Origin: Daejeonella oryzae DSM 19973
GTDB taxonomy: Bacteria > Bacteroidota > Bacteroidia > Sphingobacteriales > Sphingobacteriaceae
Assembly (NCBI RefSeq): GCF_000422945.1
Contig: NZ_KE383964.1
Location: 473,650-537,649 of the forward strand
Length of the DNA: 64,000 nucleotides
Reading direction: 5' to 3'
Positions 18,031 through 26,581 of the stretch are shown one piece after another. A program made the translations under genes and the position numbers. Below the pieces are notes generated by a model that saw nothing but the letters and a program-made list of their open reading frames with translations, made no database searches and was not told where the DNA came from. The number at the start of each line of letters is the position of its first letter. Position 1 is the first letter of the stretch.

Positions 18031-19445
18031 CTTCGGAATTTGTTAAAAATCCTTTTAAAAATGCCATCTCCGGCAGTTCGCTTTTCTTCTAAACCGGGAA
18101 TTCTGTTTGCGTTTAAAGGATGCTCCATTGCCGGTCCGAATTTGACAGCAAACCCAAGGTAAGCAGATGCGCCGCTATATCCTTTTCCAATTTCAGGATC
18201 TTCTTTCCTGAGGGCTTTCGCGGCCTGTAAAGTTTTAAAAAGCTGGTCGCTGCCGATAAAAAGCTCAACATTTGGAGATTTGATCATAAACTGACCGCCT
18301 ATCTGCATATAATCAGCCTGGTTATAAGCTCCTGATGCCGTTAACACAAAGTTTTTAACATGGTAATTATTAATGAGCGCTATATTTCCGCCCGGATAAA
18401 ACAGGTTTTTGGAGATAATTAAATTAGGATGATAGGCTCCGAAATTTTTATTTAAAAGTATTTCTGCTTTGCCGTTAATTACAGATGTGTAACCGGTTTC
18501 TTCAGCAATATCATTAATCATCTTCCCAATTGCATCATTTAACCGTTCGTCGGCAGTTCCATTAGATGCATTTGCAATCGTAATGGTTTGATCAAAATTA
18601 TAATCATAAGAATCTTTACTCCATCTTATGAAACCTAAATCTTTTACATTCCCCAATAAAAACCAGCCTCCCCGAAACTTATAACTCGCTCCTGCACTAA
18701 AAGCCAAACCGGGATCATTGAATTTCGGATACAGGATATCTTCGTTAACTTCATTAGTTAGAAAACTTGATTTAAAATTTCCTTTTAGATCCACATCAAA
18801 GCGATCTGCGTTGCCGTTGGTACTGAGATTAGATTGCTCTACTTTTAATTTATTGTAAGATATGCCGCTTAATAAGCTTAATTTTACACCTAATGACAAC
18901 CTCCGGTTATAATCCTCGCGGTAGCTAAGGCTAAACTGATGATATGACTGGTTATATCCTTTGTCGTTAAAAATATCGTTGAACTGATTTTGCCCTGCAG
19001 AAAATAGTTTATAATTATCGAAAATAGCAAGCGATTCGTTAGATACTTTTAAGTTTCCATCATTTCTGATCTGCCAGGCTAGTCCAAATTCGCTATTAAA
19101 AGTTACGCTTCTGAAGATGCGGAACATGGCCAGATAAGTATTTGTATGGGCTTCAATTGTATTGGTTTTACGGTAACCCAATGAAATTCCCTGGCCATTA
19201 ATAACGCTGTTGTAAGCCAGATATTTAAATGCACTTTGTGCGGGTCCTGTAAATGCACCATTTACGGACACAGTTGGGATGAAAAAGTTAAACGCAAATT
19301 TTCTGCTGGTATCTGCCTTAAATGCTTTTTGCGAGGGGTTTTCAAAAGCATCATATAGCGTCTGACTGTTATATAAAGATAGCTGCTGCGCATTCAAATT
19401 AAAAAACAGGCAGCCTAAAAGTAAAGTCAAGCTAATTTTTTTCAT
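18024..19445 (-). CDS. Outer-membrane protein of unknown role, DUF5723-like
   Basis: The 473-residue protein has a clear signal peptide (MKKISLTLLLGCLFFNLNAQ) and a long series of alternating amphipathic strands (for example FNSEFGLAWQIRNDG, YHQFSLSYREDYNRR), typical of an outer-membrane beta-barrel. It resembles the DUF5723 family, which is found in Bacteroidota and often placed near PorV/FadL-like proteins; no function is established. The last residues are basic (FKRIFNKFRRK), an unusual end for a barrel. It is 35 bases downstream of a membrane-anchored periplasmic protein gene on the same strand, so the two probably work together. Confidence 0.65.
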   Translation of the reverse strand: MKKISLTLLLGCLFFNLNAQQLSLYNSQTLYDAFENPSQKAFKADTSRKFAFNFFIPTVSVNGAFTGPAQSAFKYLAYNSVINGQGISLGYRKTNTIEAHTNTYLAMFRIFRSVTFNSEFGLAWQIRNDGNLKVSNESLAIFDNYKLFSAGQNQFNDIFNDKGYNQSYHQFSLSYREDYNRRLSLGVKLSLLSGISYNKLKVEQSNLSTNGNADRFDVDLKGNFKSSFLTNEVNEDILYPKFNDPGLAFSAGASYKFRGGWFLLGNVKDLGFIRWSKDSYDYNFDQTITIANASNGTADERLNDAIGKMINDIAEETGYTSVINGKAEILLNKNFGAYHPNLIISKNLFYPGGNIALINNYHVKNFVLTASGAYNQADYMQIGGQFMIKSPNVELFIGSDQLFKTLQAAKALRKEDPEIGKGYSGASAYLGFAVKFGPAMEHPLNANRIPGLEEKRTAGDGIFKRIFNKFRRK

Positions 19446-19480
19446 GCAAAATAGTACTTACCCATTTCAATTATACGTAT

Positions 19481-21103
19481 TCAATTTGTTTGCAGGCTAT
19501 CGGTTTCTATATCTTTTAACTTAGGTTCTACCAATTGTTTGGTTGCGGCATAAAAATTTGTAAAAAAACGATTGCCATCACTGCTCCATTGATAAGACAC
19601 GCCGTAAAAATTTTTAAATCCGTGATCCTTGTCGTTAAGGGTTTTTGTATACGATCTTTTTAGCAGCGAGTTGAAATTATCTTTTGAATTTTGAGAATGA
19701 ATAAATAAGAGCATGTTACTTTTATCAGATACCAAACGGTTAAACTCTTGAAATTTAGATGTTTTGTACAATAGATTTTCTGAATTATAATTATTCAGAA
19801 AACGCTGAATGCTTCCGGGAGAGTTAGATACAATTAAATAGTTATCAATAATGCTGTAAAAAGGGGATTCAAACGATTTGAATGGCTCTCCGAAATAATT
19901 GTATAAAATCCCGGAATAGTTTAAACGCCATATATTTTCAGAATATTCTGAACTTAAGGACTGAAGAAAAAAATTCATCTGCCGGCCGTTGCTCAGTTTT
20001 ACGGCTCCCAGTTTTTCGCGGTTGGAAAGCTGAAAAAAGATAAATTCATTTCCCCAATATTTCTGAATATCGCGGTTTGGCTGAATTCCGGTTTCTTTTG
20101 TAATTAAACTAATTTGTTCATTCAGTTTAGAAAGCTGATTTTCTTTGCGGTGAAATTCCTTTAAATCTTTGGCAAACACACGATAATCAGATATTCCGAA
20201 AGCCAAAAAATAAGCTGTATTTTCCGGTACAATCCGTGTAATCGGATTGGATACCGGCTGCTGATGTAAAAAAAGATTCAGGTAAGATGATTTTAAAGTA
20301 TCCGTTACCGTGATGCCGTCAAACATCAGAGCATCACTTTTATAATTCATATTAAGAGTTGAAAAGCCACTTAAATTATTTAGCAGATTAAAATTTCCGT
20401 TCGTTTTTTTTTGTCTCAAAAAGGCCAGAAGAAACTCTTTTGAGCCTCCCAGATTCAAAAAAACGTTAGCCGGGGAATTTGAACTTTTTAAACTTCCGGA
20501 GTTTATCTCTTCAATAAAATCTGCTTCTATTTTAGGAACTTTATTATTTATAGTTTCTAAAAGTAGTTTTTGTGAAAAACTTCCGGTAGCCACTCCTTTA
20601 TTCATAAATAAATAGAAAGGCTTGTTGATGCTTAAGATATTAATTTCAGTAAATTGGATTCCGTTTAAATCAAACCATTTTGAACTTATTTTTTTGTTCT
20701 GATTCAAGGCCTGTATAAAATCTTCTCTGCTTACTTCCTTAAGCAGGGGCATTGTCCATAATGTGGCTATTGAATCTGACTTTTGAGGATGAAAAGAGAG
20801 GAAAAGGGTTTGACCGGAAGTTATTAAGCGAAGCGTGCGGGAATCCAATAATCCCTCTTTTAAAGCCGCAAACTCAACTTTGTTTTTTGTACCTGTAATT
20901 GCATCAAATAATTCATATTCTTTAAAGATCTCATAAAACGATTTATCATTTGTAAAGCTGAATATAAGGGCTGCACTCTGAGGGATTAGGGATAATGCTT
21001 TATCGTTGTTTTTACTTCCGATATTTAAATTTGAAAAATATAGGTAGGCGACAGAAAATACGGCAATGACTAATATGGATATGTAAATTATTATTTTATT
21101 CAT
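19481..21103 (-). CDS. Membrane-anchored periplasmic protein, DUF3352-like
   Basis: This 540-residue protein begins with one hydrophobic helix (IIIYISILVIAVFSVAYLYF) acting as a membrane anchor or uncleaved signal. The body carries features like those of the DUF3352 family: LIPQSAALIFSFTNDKSFYEIF near the start, then repeated modules of a strand followed by 'FFLQSLSS' and 'YFGEPFKSF' patterns. No catalytic motif is visible. It sits directly upstream of the DUF5723-like outer-membrane protein in the same direction, suggesting an envelope-spanning pair. The family assignment is moderately sure and the role is unknown. Confidence 0.55.
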   Translation of the reverse strand: MNKIIIYISILVIAVFSVAYLYFSNLNIGSKNNDKALSLIPQSAALIFSFTNDKSFYEIFKEYELFDAITGTKNKVEFAALKEGLLDSRTLRLITSGQTLFLSFHPQKSDSIATLWTMPLLKEVSREDFIQALNQNKKISSKWFDLNGIQFTEINILSINKPFYLFMNKGVATGSFSQKLLLETINNKVPKIEADFIEEINSGSLKSSNSPANVFLNLGGSKEFLLAFLRQKKTNGNFNLLNNLSGFSTLNMNYKSDALMFDGITVTDTLKSSYLNLFLHQQPVSNPITRIVPENTAYFLAFGISDYRVFAKDLKEFHRKENQLSKLNEQISLITKETGIQPNRDIQKYWGNEFIFFQLSNREKLGAVKLSNGRQMNFFLQSLSSEYSENIWRLNYSGILYNYFGEPFKSFESPFYSIIDNYLIVSNSPGSIQRFLNNYNSENLLYKTSKFQEFNRLVSDKSNMLLFIHSQNSKDNFNSLLKRSYTKTLNDKDHGFKNFYGVSYQWSSDGNRFFTNFYAATKQLVEPKLKDIETDSLQTN

Positions 21104-21190
21104 TCAAAGATCTTTCAGCAAAATTATATTTTTATTACTAGCAGAAGAAATTGTAGACAGGTTTATTAATTTAGCAGCTAAACCCATAAA

Positions 21191-21577
21191 ATGAACCAGC
21201 GAACTATTAGAACTGCAGCCATTTTCGGAATGTTAGCCGTGGTTTTCGGAGCATTTGCCGCACACGGATTGAAAGCTAAAATTTCGGCTTCCGAACTAAA
21301 TACCTGGAACACAGCAGTTGAATACCAATTCTATCATGTCTTTGCTTTACTTTCTTTGTCGCTGATTTCAAAAACCCCAAATAAATTTATTAATTGGGCT
21401 TATTGGAGTTTTACGGCGGGGATTATATTTTTCTGTGGCTCATTGTATTTACTAGCTACAAAAGAATTACTTCAAATTGATCAGATTTCCATTTTGGGGC
21501 CCGTAACTCCGGTTGGAGGTGTGTTTTTTATTATGGGATGGGTGAGTTTGTTAATTTCTACTTTTAAAAATAAATAA
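21191..21577 (+). CDS. DUF423 (YgdD) family inner-membrane protein
   Basis: This 128-residue protein has four hydrophobic segments and the DUF423 hallmarks: FGAFAAHGLKAKIS near the N-terminus, then WNTAVEYQFYHVFALL and the late TPVGGVFFIMGW. The family is widespread (YgdD in E. coli), with no settled function. Its stop codon overlaps the start of priA by one base (TAATG), so translation may be coupled. Whether this means a functional link to replication restart is unknown; it may just be compact gene packing. Confidence 0.88.
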   Translation: MNQRTIRTAAIFGMLAVVFGAFAAHGLKAKISASELNTWNTAVEYQFYHVFALLSLSLISKTPNKFINWAYWSFTAGIIFFCGSLYLLATKELLQIDQISILGPVTPVGGVFFIMGWVSLLISTFKNK

Positions 21578-24060
21578 TGCTCGAATTTAATGAGATCCAG
21601 GATGAAGAGCGTAAAACCCTTTTTGTAGAAGTAATTCTGCCTTTAGCTATTTCTAAAACGTACACTTATCGGGTACCTTTTGAAATGAACCAACAGGTTG
21701 GTATCGGCAAAAGAGTTGTAGTTCAATTTGGGAAGAGCAAAATTTATACAGCAATTATTTATACCATCAATACCGAACCTCCGGCATTGTATGAAGCAAA
21801 ATATCTGATCGATATTTTGGATGACGAGCCCGTTGTAAATTTAACCCAGTTGCGTTTATGGGAATGGATTTCTGAATATTATCTATGTTATATAGGTGAA
21901 GTAATGCAGGCAGCTTTACCGGCCGCCCTAAAATTAGCCAGCGAAACCCGCATCACGCTTTTAGCGGATAAAAATCTGGATAAATCTATACTTACAGATA
22001 AGGAGTTTCTGATTGTGGATGCCCTTGAATTACATTCAGAACTTCGGATTAGCGATATCAGTAAACTTCTGGGTCAGAAAACAGTCTTTCCATTATTAAA
22101 ATCACTGTTTGCAAAGGGCCTAATAAATATATCTGAAGAAATAACAGAGAAATTCAAGCCTCGCAAGAAAGCTTTTATAAAATTAAATCCTCTCTACGAT
22201 GAACCGGAAAGCCGCAAAGCATTATTTGAAGTTTTGGAACGGGCGCCTAATCAGCTAAATGCTTTATTAATCTATTTAAAACTTGAAAAGTTACAAGCGG
22301 AGATTAGTAAATCCGAGCTTCTTGAAGGAAGTGGCTGCGGCCCGGGCGCTTTAAAAGCTTTGCTGGATAAAGAGATATTTATTCAGGAAGATAAAGTCAT
22401 CAGTCGCTTAGGGATGGACGAAGAAGAACTGTTGCCCGATTTTAAATTGAATGATGCGCAGCAGCTTGCTTTACAGCAGATGGAAGATCAGTATATAGAG
22501 AAAGATGTACTGCTTTTACATGGAGAAACATCATCAGGTAAAACACAGTTGTATGTCCGTCAAATCGAAAAAATGATTTCTCTGGGCAGGCAAACCTTAT
22601 ACTTATTACCAGAAATTGCTCTCACAGCGCAGGTTATTGAGCGATTGAGGAAATACTTTGGCAACCAAATCGGAATTTATCATTCCCGTTTTAGTGATAA
22701 TGAACGGGCAGAGGTGTGGCAAAAAGTTTTAAAAAGTGAATATCAGATTGTTCTCGGAGCCCGTTCTGCGGTTTTTTTACCATTTCAGAATTTGGGATTA
22801 ATTGTAATAGATGAGGAACATGAGTCATCGTACAAACAATATGATCCGGCTCCACGGTATCATGCCCGGGATACCGCTATTTATTTATCTTATTTACACA
22901 GCGCAAAAGTTTTATTGGGTTCGGCTACGCCGAGTTTAGAAAGCTTTTATAATTCCAAGATTAAAAAATATGGTTTTGTCGAGCTCAAAGGAAGATACGG
23001 CGGAGTTCAGTCGCCGGAAATAGTGGTAGTAAGTATTGCCGATGAAACCAAGCGCAAAACAATGCAATCGCATTTTACCAGTGTGCTTATTAAAGAAATA
23101 GAGCATGCTTTAAGCAACAAAGAGCAGGTTATTTTATTTCAGAACCGACGCGGATATACTCCGTTTTTATTATGTGCCACTTGTGGCTATACTCCCAAAT
23201 GTATTAATTGTGATGTGAGTTTGACTCTGCATAAAAGCAGCGGGAAATTGCACTGTCATTATTGCGGATTTAAACAGGAGCTATTGAATGCTTGTCCGGC
23301 ATGCGGTTCTACTAAAATTGAACAAAAGGGTTTTGGTACTGAAAAGATTGAAGATGAGCTTCAGCTTATTTTCGAAAAAGCCCGTATTGCCCGTATGGAT
23401 CTGGATTCGACCCGTACAAAAAATAGTTTCCAGATTTTGCTTAATGATTTTGAAGACGGCCGGATAGATATTCTGGTTGGAACGCAAATGGTGGCAAAAG
23501 GTCTGGATTTTGGAAATGTAACAACCATTGGAATTATCAGCGCCGACAGCATGCTTAACTATCCTGATTTCAGGGCTTATGAGCGTAGTTTCCAAATGCT
23601 TTCCCAGGTATCAGGAAGAGCGGGAAGAAGAAACAAACGTGGTAAGGTAATTATTCAGGCCTATGATATCAATCACAGAATTGTGAGTCAGGTGATCAGA
23701 AATGAATATACGGAGATGTTCAATACAGAAATACTCGAGCGCAGAAATTTCAATTACCCGCCTTTATTCCGCCTGATAAATCTCGATATAAAGCATAAGG
23801 ATAATTTTAAACTCTCGCAGATTGCAGTCCGGCTTTCGAAGATATTAAAGCAGCAATTGGGTGATCGTATTTTAGGGCCCGAAGTGCCATTGATTGGCAG
23901 AATCAGGAATTATTATATTCAGGCTATTCTTATCAAAATAGAAAAAGATGGCGTTTCTGTTCAGAAGATAAAGCAGTTATTAAAAAATACACTTCAGGCA
24001 TTTGAGGCAGATCCTGCCAATAAAGGTGTATATATTCAAATTGATGTTGATCCCAACTAA
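21577..24060 (+). CDS. priA: Primosomal protein N' (replication restart helicase)
   Basis: PriA recognises stalled forks and reloads the replicative helicase. The 827-residue protein has the N-terminal 3'BD domain (VEVILPLAISKTYTYRVP), Walker A GETSSGKT, Walker B VIDEEHESSYKQ, and the zinc-binding cysteine cluster in CATCGYTPKCINC, CHYCGF and CPACGS. Helicase motifs continue with VGTQMVAKGLDF and VSGRAGRRNKRG, followed by the C-terminal domain. All features are intact and the length is normal for Bacteroidota. It overlaps the DUF423 gene by one base and ends 5 bases before a convergent gene. Confidence 0.96.
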   Translation: MLEFNEIQDEERKTLFVEVILPLAISKTYTYRVPFEMNQQVGIGKRVVVQFGKSKIYTAIIYTINTEPPALYEAKYLIDILDDEPVVNLTQLRLWEWISEYYLCYIGEVMQAALPAALKLASETRITLLADKNLDKSILTDKEFLIVDALELHSELRISDISKLLGQKTVFPLLKSLFAKGLINISEEITEKFKPRKKAFIKLNPLYDEPESRKALFEVLERAPNQLNALLIYLKLEKLQAEISKSELLEGSGCGPGALKALLDKEIFIQEDKVISRLGMDEEELLPDFKLNDAQQLALQQMEDQYIEKDVLLLHGETSSGKTQLYVRQIEKMISLGRQTLYLLPEIALTAQVIERLRKYFGNQIGIYHSRFSDNERAEVWQKVLKSEYQIVLGARSAVFLPFQNLGLIVIDEEHESSYKQYDPAPRYHARDTAIYLSYLHSAKVLLGSATPSLESFYNSKIKKYGFVELKGRYGGVQSPEIVVVSIADETKRKTMQSHFTSVLIKEIEHALSNKEQVILFQNRRGYTPFLLCATCGYTPKCINCDVSLTLHKSSGKLHCHYCGFKQELLNACPACGSTKIEQKGFGTEKIEDELQLIFEKARIARMDLDSTRTKNSFQILLNDFEDGRIDILVGTQMVAKGLDFGNVTTIGIISADSMLNYPDFRAYERSFQMLSQVSGRAGRRNKRGKVIIQAYDINHRIVSQVIRNEYTEMFNTEILERRNFNYPPLFRLINLDIKHKDNFKLSQIAVRLSKILKQQLGDRILGPEVPLIGRIRNYYIQAILIKIEKDGVSVQKIKQLLKNTLQAFEADPANKGVYIQIDVDPN

Positions 24061-24072
24061 TTGTCTTAGTTG
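24054..24072. terminator. Stop-codon hairpin between priA and a convergent gene
   Basis: CAACTAA (24054-24060), a TTGTC loop and TTAGTTG (24066-24072) make a symmetric 7-base stem. Each arm holds the stop codon (TAA) and part of the last codons of one of the two convergent genes. The T-tract is short, so termination strength is doubtful. Confidence 0.4.
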
Positions 24073-24818
24073 TTTAAACCGAAATTATACTGTAAAGATA
24101 AAAATGCAAGCGGACGGGTTAAAAATTCAAATTTATTGAATTTCTGAAAAGTCTGAGTTCTCGAAGCATCCTGTAAAGCTTTTGTCTGCCGCTCATAGCT
24201 ATACATAAAATCAATTCCGCTTTCTCCACTCAATGTTAAATGATTTACCAGGTTTATTTTCAATCCTGCAACAGGGCTTGCCACTACGCTGTTTTTTTCT
24301 GTATTTACATCATATGATGGCCTGTTGTTCACCAAGCCTGTATTTAAAGATTCCCCTTTAAACTTATTGTTTCTAAATCCAAAGTCGAATCCAAAATAAG
24401 GCTGTACTCTGGAACTGGTTATATTTTTCTCAAATCCAACTTTTATCTGCAGGTCATTAACGGTGCCTGTAGTTTGCTCACAATCTTTACACTCATTTTC
24501 AAAAGAAATATCTTTTTCGAAAAGGCTTCCGCTGATGCGATAGCTTATTTGATTATCATTAAATTTTATCATCAATCCATTTAGTTTGGATGAATAATAT
24601 TCTCCCGGGTCGGTAGCGTTTAAAATTTTTGGTAACTGTTCAATACTCAAAAATTTTAAGCCGACAGAATAATTATATTCTGCCTGAAAATTGGCAAAAG
24701 AAGAAGTTGATTTTTTATAGATAGATCTGGACTTTACGGTGTCTATTTTAACTATTTGAGCATTTGAATAAAAAGCAGAAAAAAGCAGGCTGCAAAGTAT
24801 CAGTGATATTTTTTTCAT
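24066..24818 (-). CDS. Outer-membrane beta-barrel-like protein of unknown role
   Basis: From the ATG at 24818 the protein is 250 residues with a clean signal peptide (MKKISLILCSLLFSAFYSNAQ). A longer upstream extension to 24938 is possible but would bury the signal sequence, so I reject it. The mature part has alternating amphipathic strands (VGLKFLSIEQ, QPYFGFDFGFRNNKF, LAFLSLQYNFGL) and ends in a phenylalanine-rich strand, the pattern of a small outer-membrane barrel. A CKDCEQ pair is present near residue 115. I do not recognise a family. It is transcribed alone. Confidence 0.55.
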   Translation of the reverse strand: MKKISLILCSLLFSAFYSNAQIVKIDTVKSRSIYKKSTSSFANFQAEYNYSVGLKFLSIEQLPKILNATDPGEYYSSKLNGLMIKFNDNQISYRISGSLFEKDISFENECKDCEQTTGTVNDLQIKVGFEKNITSSRVQPYFGFDFGFRNNKFKGESLNTGLVNNRPSYDVNTEKNSVVASPVAGLKINLVNHLTLSGESGIDFMYSYERQTKALQDASRTQTFQKFNKFEFLTRPLAFLSLQYNFGLNN

Positions 24819-25154
24819 TGATTGATTTTTTAATGCGATAAACCCAAATGACGGAAATGTTTGATATTTATCTTGATTATTAATCTCCGTATAAAGATTT
24901 GTGACGCAAAATACAAAAATATTTTGCCTCAGTTGCAAGTACTGCGAGATTAAGAAATGACTTTGCCTTATTCTGTAAATATTAAAAGTAATTAGGGTTT
25001 ATTGAAGAGCTTAGTTCGCAGCAAGATTTACAAACGGTCTTTTTACAAGACAAATATTTTATTGTAATGATAAATAAGAGTTTAGAAATTAAAAGCATTT
25101 TTAAACCTTAATAATCCTGAAAAAATGTTTTTTCTAAGCTATTTTTGAACTTCA
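24819..25154. other. Divergent intergenic region between the barrel gene and pcm
   Basis: This AT-rich region of about 335 bases separates two divergent genes. Apart from a promoter box right before pcm (25140-25147), I see no coding, repeat or RNA-gene signal. The upstream extension of the barrel gene into it lacks support. Confidence 0.4.
25140..25147 (+). promoter_or_regulatory. Promoter -7 box directly before pcm
   Basis: TATTTTTG matches TAnnTTTG and ends 7 bases before the ATG at 25155, which would leave almost no untranslated leader. The -33 region is a poor match. Confidence 0.4.
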
Positions 25155-25811
25155 ATGGCACATAAGTTTGTAGATAATTATCGGGAAAAGGGAGCCCGGA
25201 AGAAACTAGTTGAGAAACTAAAAGAACGGGGAATTCAGGATGAACGGGTTTTAGCTGCAATTGGTAAAGTTCCCCGTCATTATTTTTTTGATGAAACGTT
25301 CTGGCTGCAGGCATATAAAGATATTGCATTCCCGATAGGTGAGGGGCAAACAATTTCTCAGCCATATACGGTAGCTTATCAAACTGAATTACTTCATATT
25401 AAACCGGGCGATAAAGTGCTGGAAATCGGAACCGGTTCCGGATATCAAACCTGCGTTTTAGTTGAACTTGGCGCAAAGGTTTTTACCATCGAACGGCAGG
25501 AAAAATTGTTCGAAAGAACCAAGAAAGTAGTGCCCCACATGGGCTATCAGGCTGAATTCTTCTGCGGTGATGGTTCTAAAGGCATACCCGAATATGCTCC
25601 CTACGCTCAGATTATTGTGACCGCCGGTGCGCCCTTTGTGCCTGAAATATTGCTTAAGCAATTGAAAATCGGTGGAATTCTGGTAATTCCGGTAGGAGAT
25701 GAAAAATCCCAGAAAATGGTTACTGTTTTAAGAGTAAATGAAACTGAATATGAAAGGTTTGAATTGGATACTTTTCGTTTTGTTCCGCTTGTTGGCGACC
25801 AGGCCTGGTAA
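25155..25811 (+). CDS. pcm: Protein-L-isoaspartate O-methyltransferase
   Basis: This enzyme methylates isoaspartyl residues in damaged proteins using S-adenosylmethionine, starting their repair. The 218-residue protein has the PCMT-specific GEGQTISQPYTVAYQTELL segment (around 56-75) and the SAM-binding motif LEIGTGSGYQTCVLVELG, then VTAGAPFVPEILL. The length is normal. It is a single-gene unit, with smpB convergent 46 bases downstream. Confidence 0.93.
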   Translation: MAHKFVDNYREKGARKKLVEKLKERGIQDERVLAAIGKVPRHYFFDETFWLQAYKDIAFPIGEGQTISQPYTVAYQTELLHIKPGDKVLEIGTGSGYQTCVLVELGAKVFTIERQEKLFERTKKVVPHMGYQAEFFCGDGSKGIPEYAPYAQIIVTAGAPFVPEILLKQLKIGGILVIPVGDEKSQKMVTVLRVNETEYERFELDTFRFVPLVGDQAW

Positions 25812-25857
25812 TTTTAGAGACTAACAATTTCAGTTCATGGTTTTTCTTTGATATTAA

Positions 25858-26304
25858 TCATCTCTTCATCGCTCTGTCCATTTCCATTTTAGCATCGCGA
25901 TCCTTAAGTGTTTCCCGTTTATCAAAAACCTTTTTACCCTGCGCTAATCCTATTTCGAGCTTTGCAAAACCACGTTCGGTAGTGAATATCTTAAGCGGGA
26001 TGATTGTAAATCCTTTTTCTTCAATTTTAGTTTTCAGCTTACTCAATTCTTTTTTATTAAGCAGTAAAATACGGTCGCGTTTGGCTGCATGATTATAAAA
26101 TGATCCGTGAGAATACTCGGCAATCTGCATATTGCGTACATATAAACCATCATTCAGAAAGGTGCAGAATGCATCATTTATATCCGCCTTGCCTTCTCGG
26201 ATAGATTTAATCTCAGTGCCTAAAAGTTTAATTCCCGCGGTGTAGGTTTCAAGAATGTGGTATTCAAAATATGCTTTTTTGTTTTTAATATTTATTGCGC
26301 TCAT
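25858..26304 (-). CDS. smpB: SsrA-binding protein (trans-translation)
   Basis: SmpB binds tmRNA and delivers it to stalled ribosomes. The 148-residue basic protein has the N-terminal INIKNKKAYFEYHILETY, the core GTEIKSIREGKADI and the C-terminal KKVFDKRETLKDRDAK block, which inserts into the decoding centre. I chose the ATG at 26304 because the longer form would start at TTG. The tmRNA gene itself is not seen in this window. Confidence 0.95.
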   Translation of the reverse strand: MSAINIKNKKAYFEYHILETYTAGIKLLGTEIKSIREGKADINDAFCTFLNDGLYVRNMQIAEYSHGSFYNHAAKRDRILLLNKKELSKLKTKIEEKGFTIIPLKIFTTERGFAKLEIGLAQGKKVFDKRETLKDRDAKMEMDRAMKR

Positions 26305-26538
26305 ACTGTTATTCAAAATGCTAATATCCGAAAGAAAATGCTAATAACAGATTAATCCCGTATTTCAACTTATATCCTAAGCTGAATTTTCAACTAGTTT
26401 GGCTTTTTTAACCTAAAAATTTTTCAGTTTTTGATTTTCCTCAAAATCCAGATTTTTGAAATAATATGCTTCGTATAATACACAAATAGAATCACGGAGG
26501 AATAATTGATAGAAATTCTAAAGGAGTTAAAAATAATA

Positions 26539-26554
26539 TTTAGATTTGTCTAAA
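26539..26554. promoter_or_regulatory. Predicted MntR operator of the TonB receptor operon
   Basis: TTTAGATTTGTCTAAA is an inverted repeat with 6-base arms (TTTAGA and TCTAAA), 5 bases upstream of a TATTTTTG -7 box. It differs at a single central base from the palindrome before mntR at 31992-32007. The shared site predicts a common regulator, most simply the DtxR/MntR-type repressor encoded nearby. The sequence match is seen; the regulator is inferred. Confidence 0.65.
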
Positions 26555-26558
26555 ATTA

Positions 26559-26566
26559 TATTTTTG
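26559..26566 (+). promoter_or_regulatory. Promoter -7 box of the TonB receptor operon
   Basis: TATTTTTG is an exact match to TAnnTTTG, 15 bases before the ATG at 26582. The operator at 26539-26554 lies in the spacer just upstream, so bound repressor would block polymerase. Confidence 0.55.
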
Positions 26567-26581
26567 CAAATCTAATAATAT

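Noticed and set aside
24819-24938. An N-terminal extension of the barrel-like protein
   Set aside because: It would place a 40-residue sequence before a textbook signal peptide beginning at 24818.
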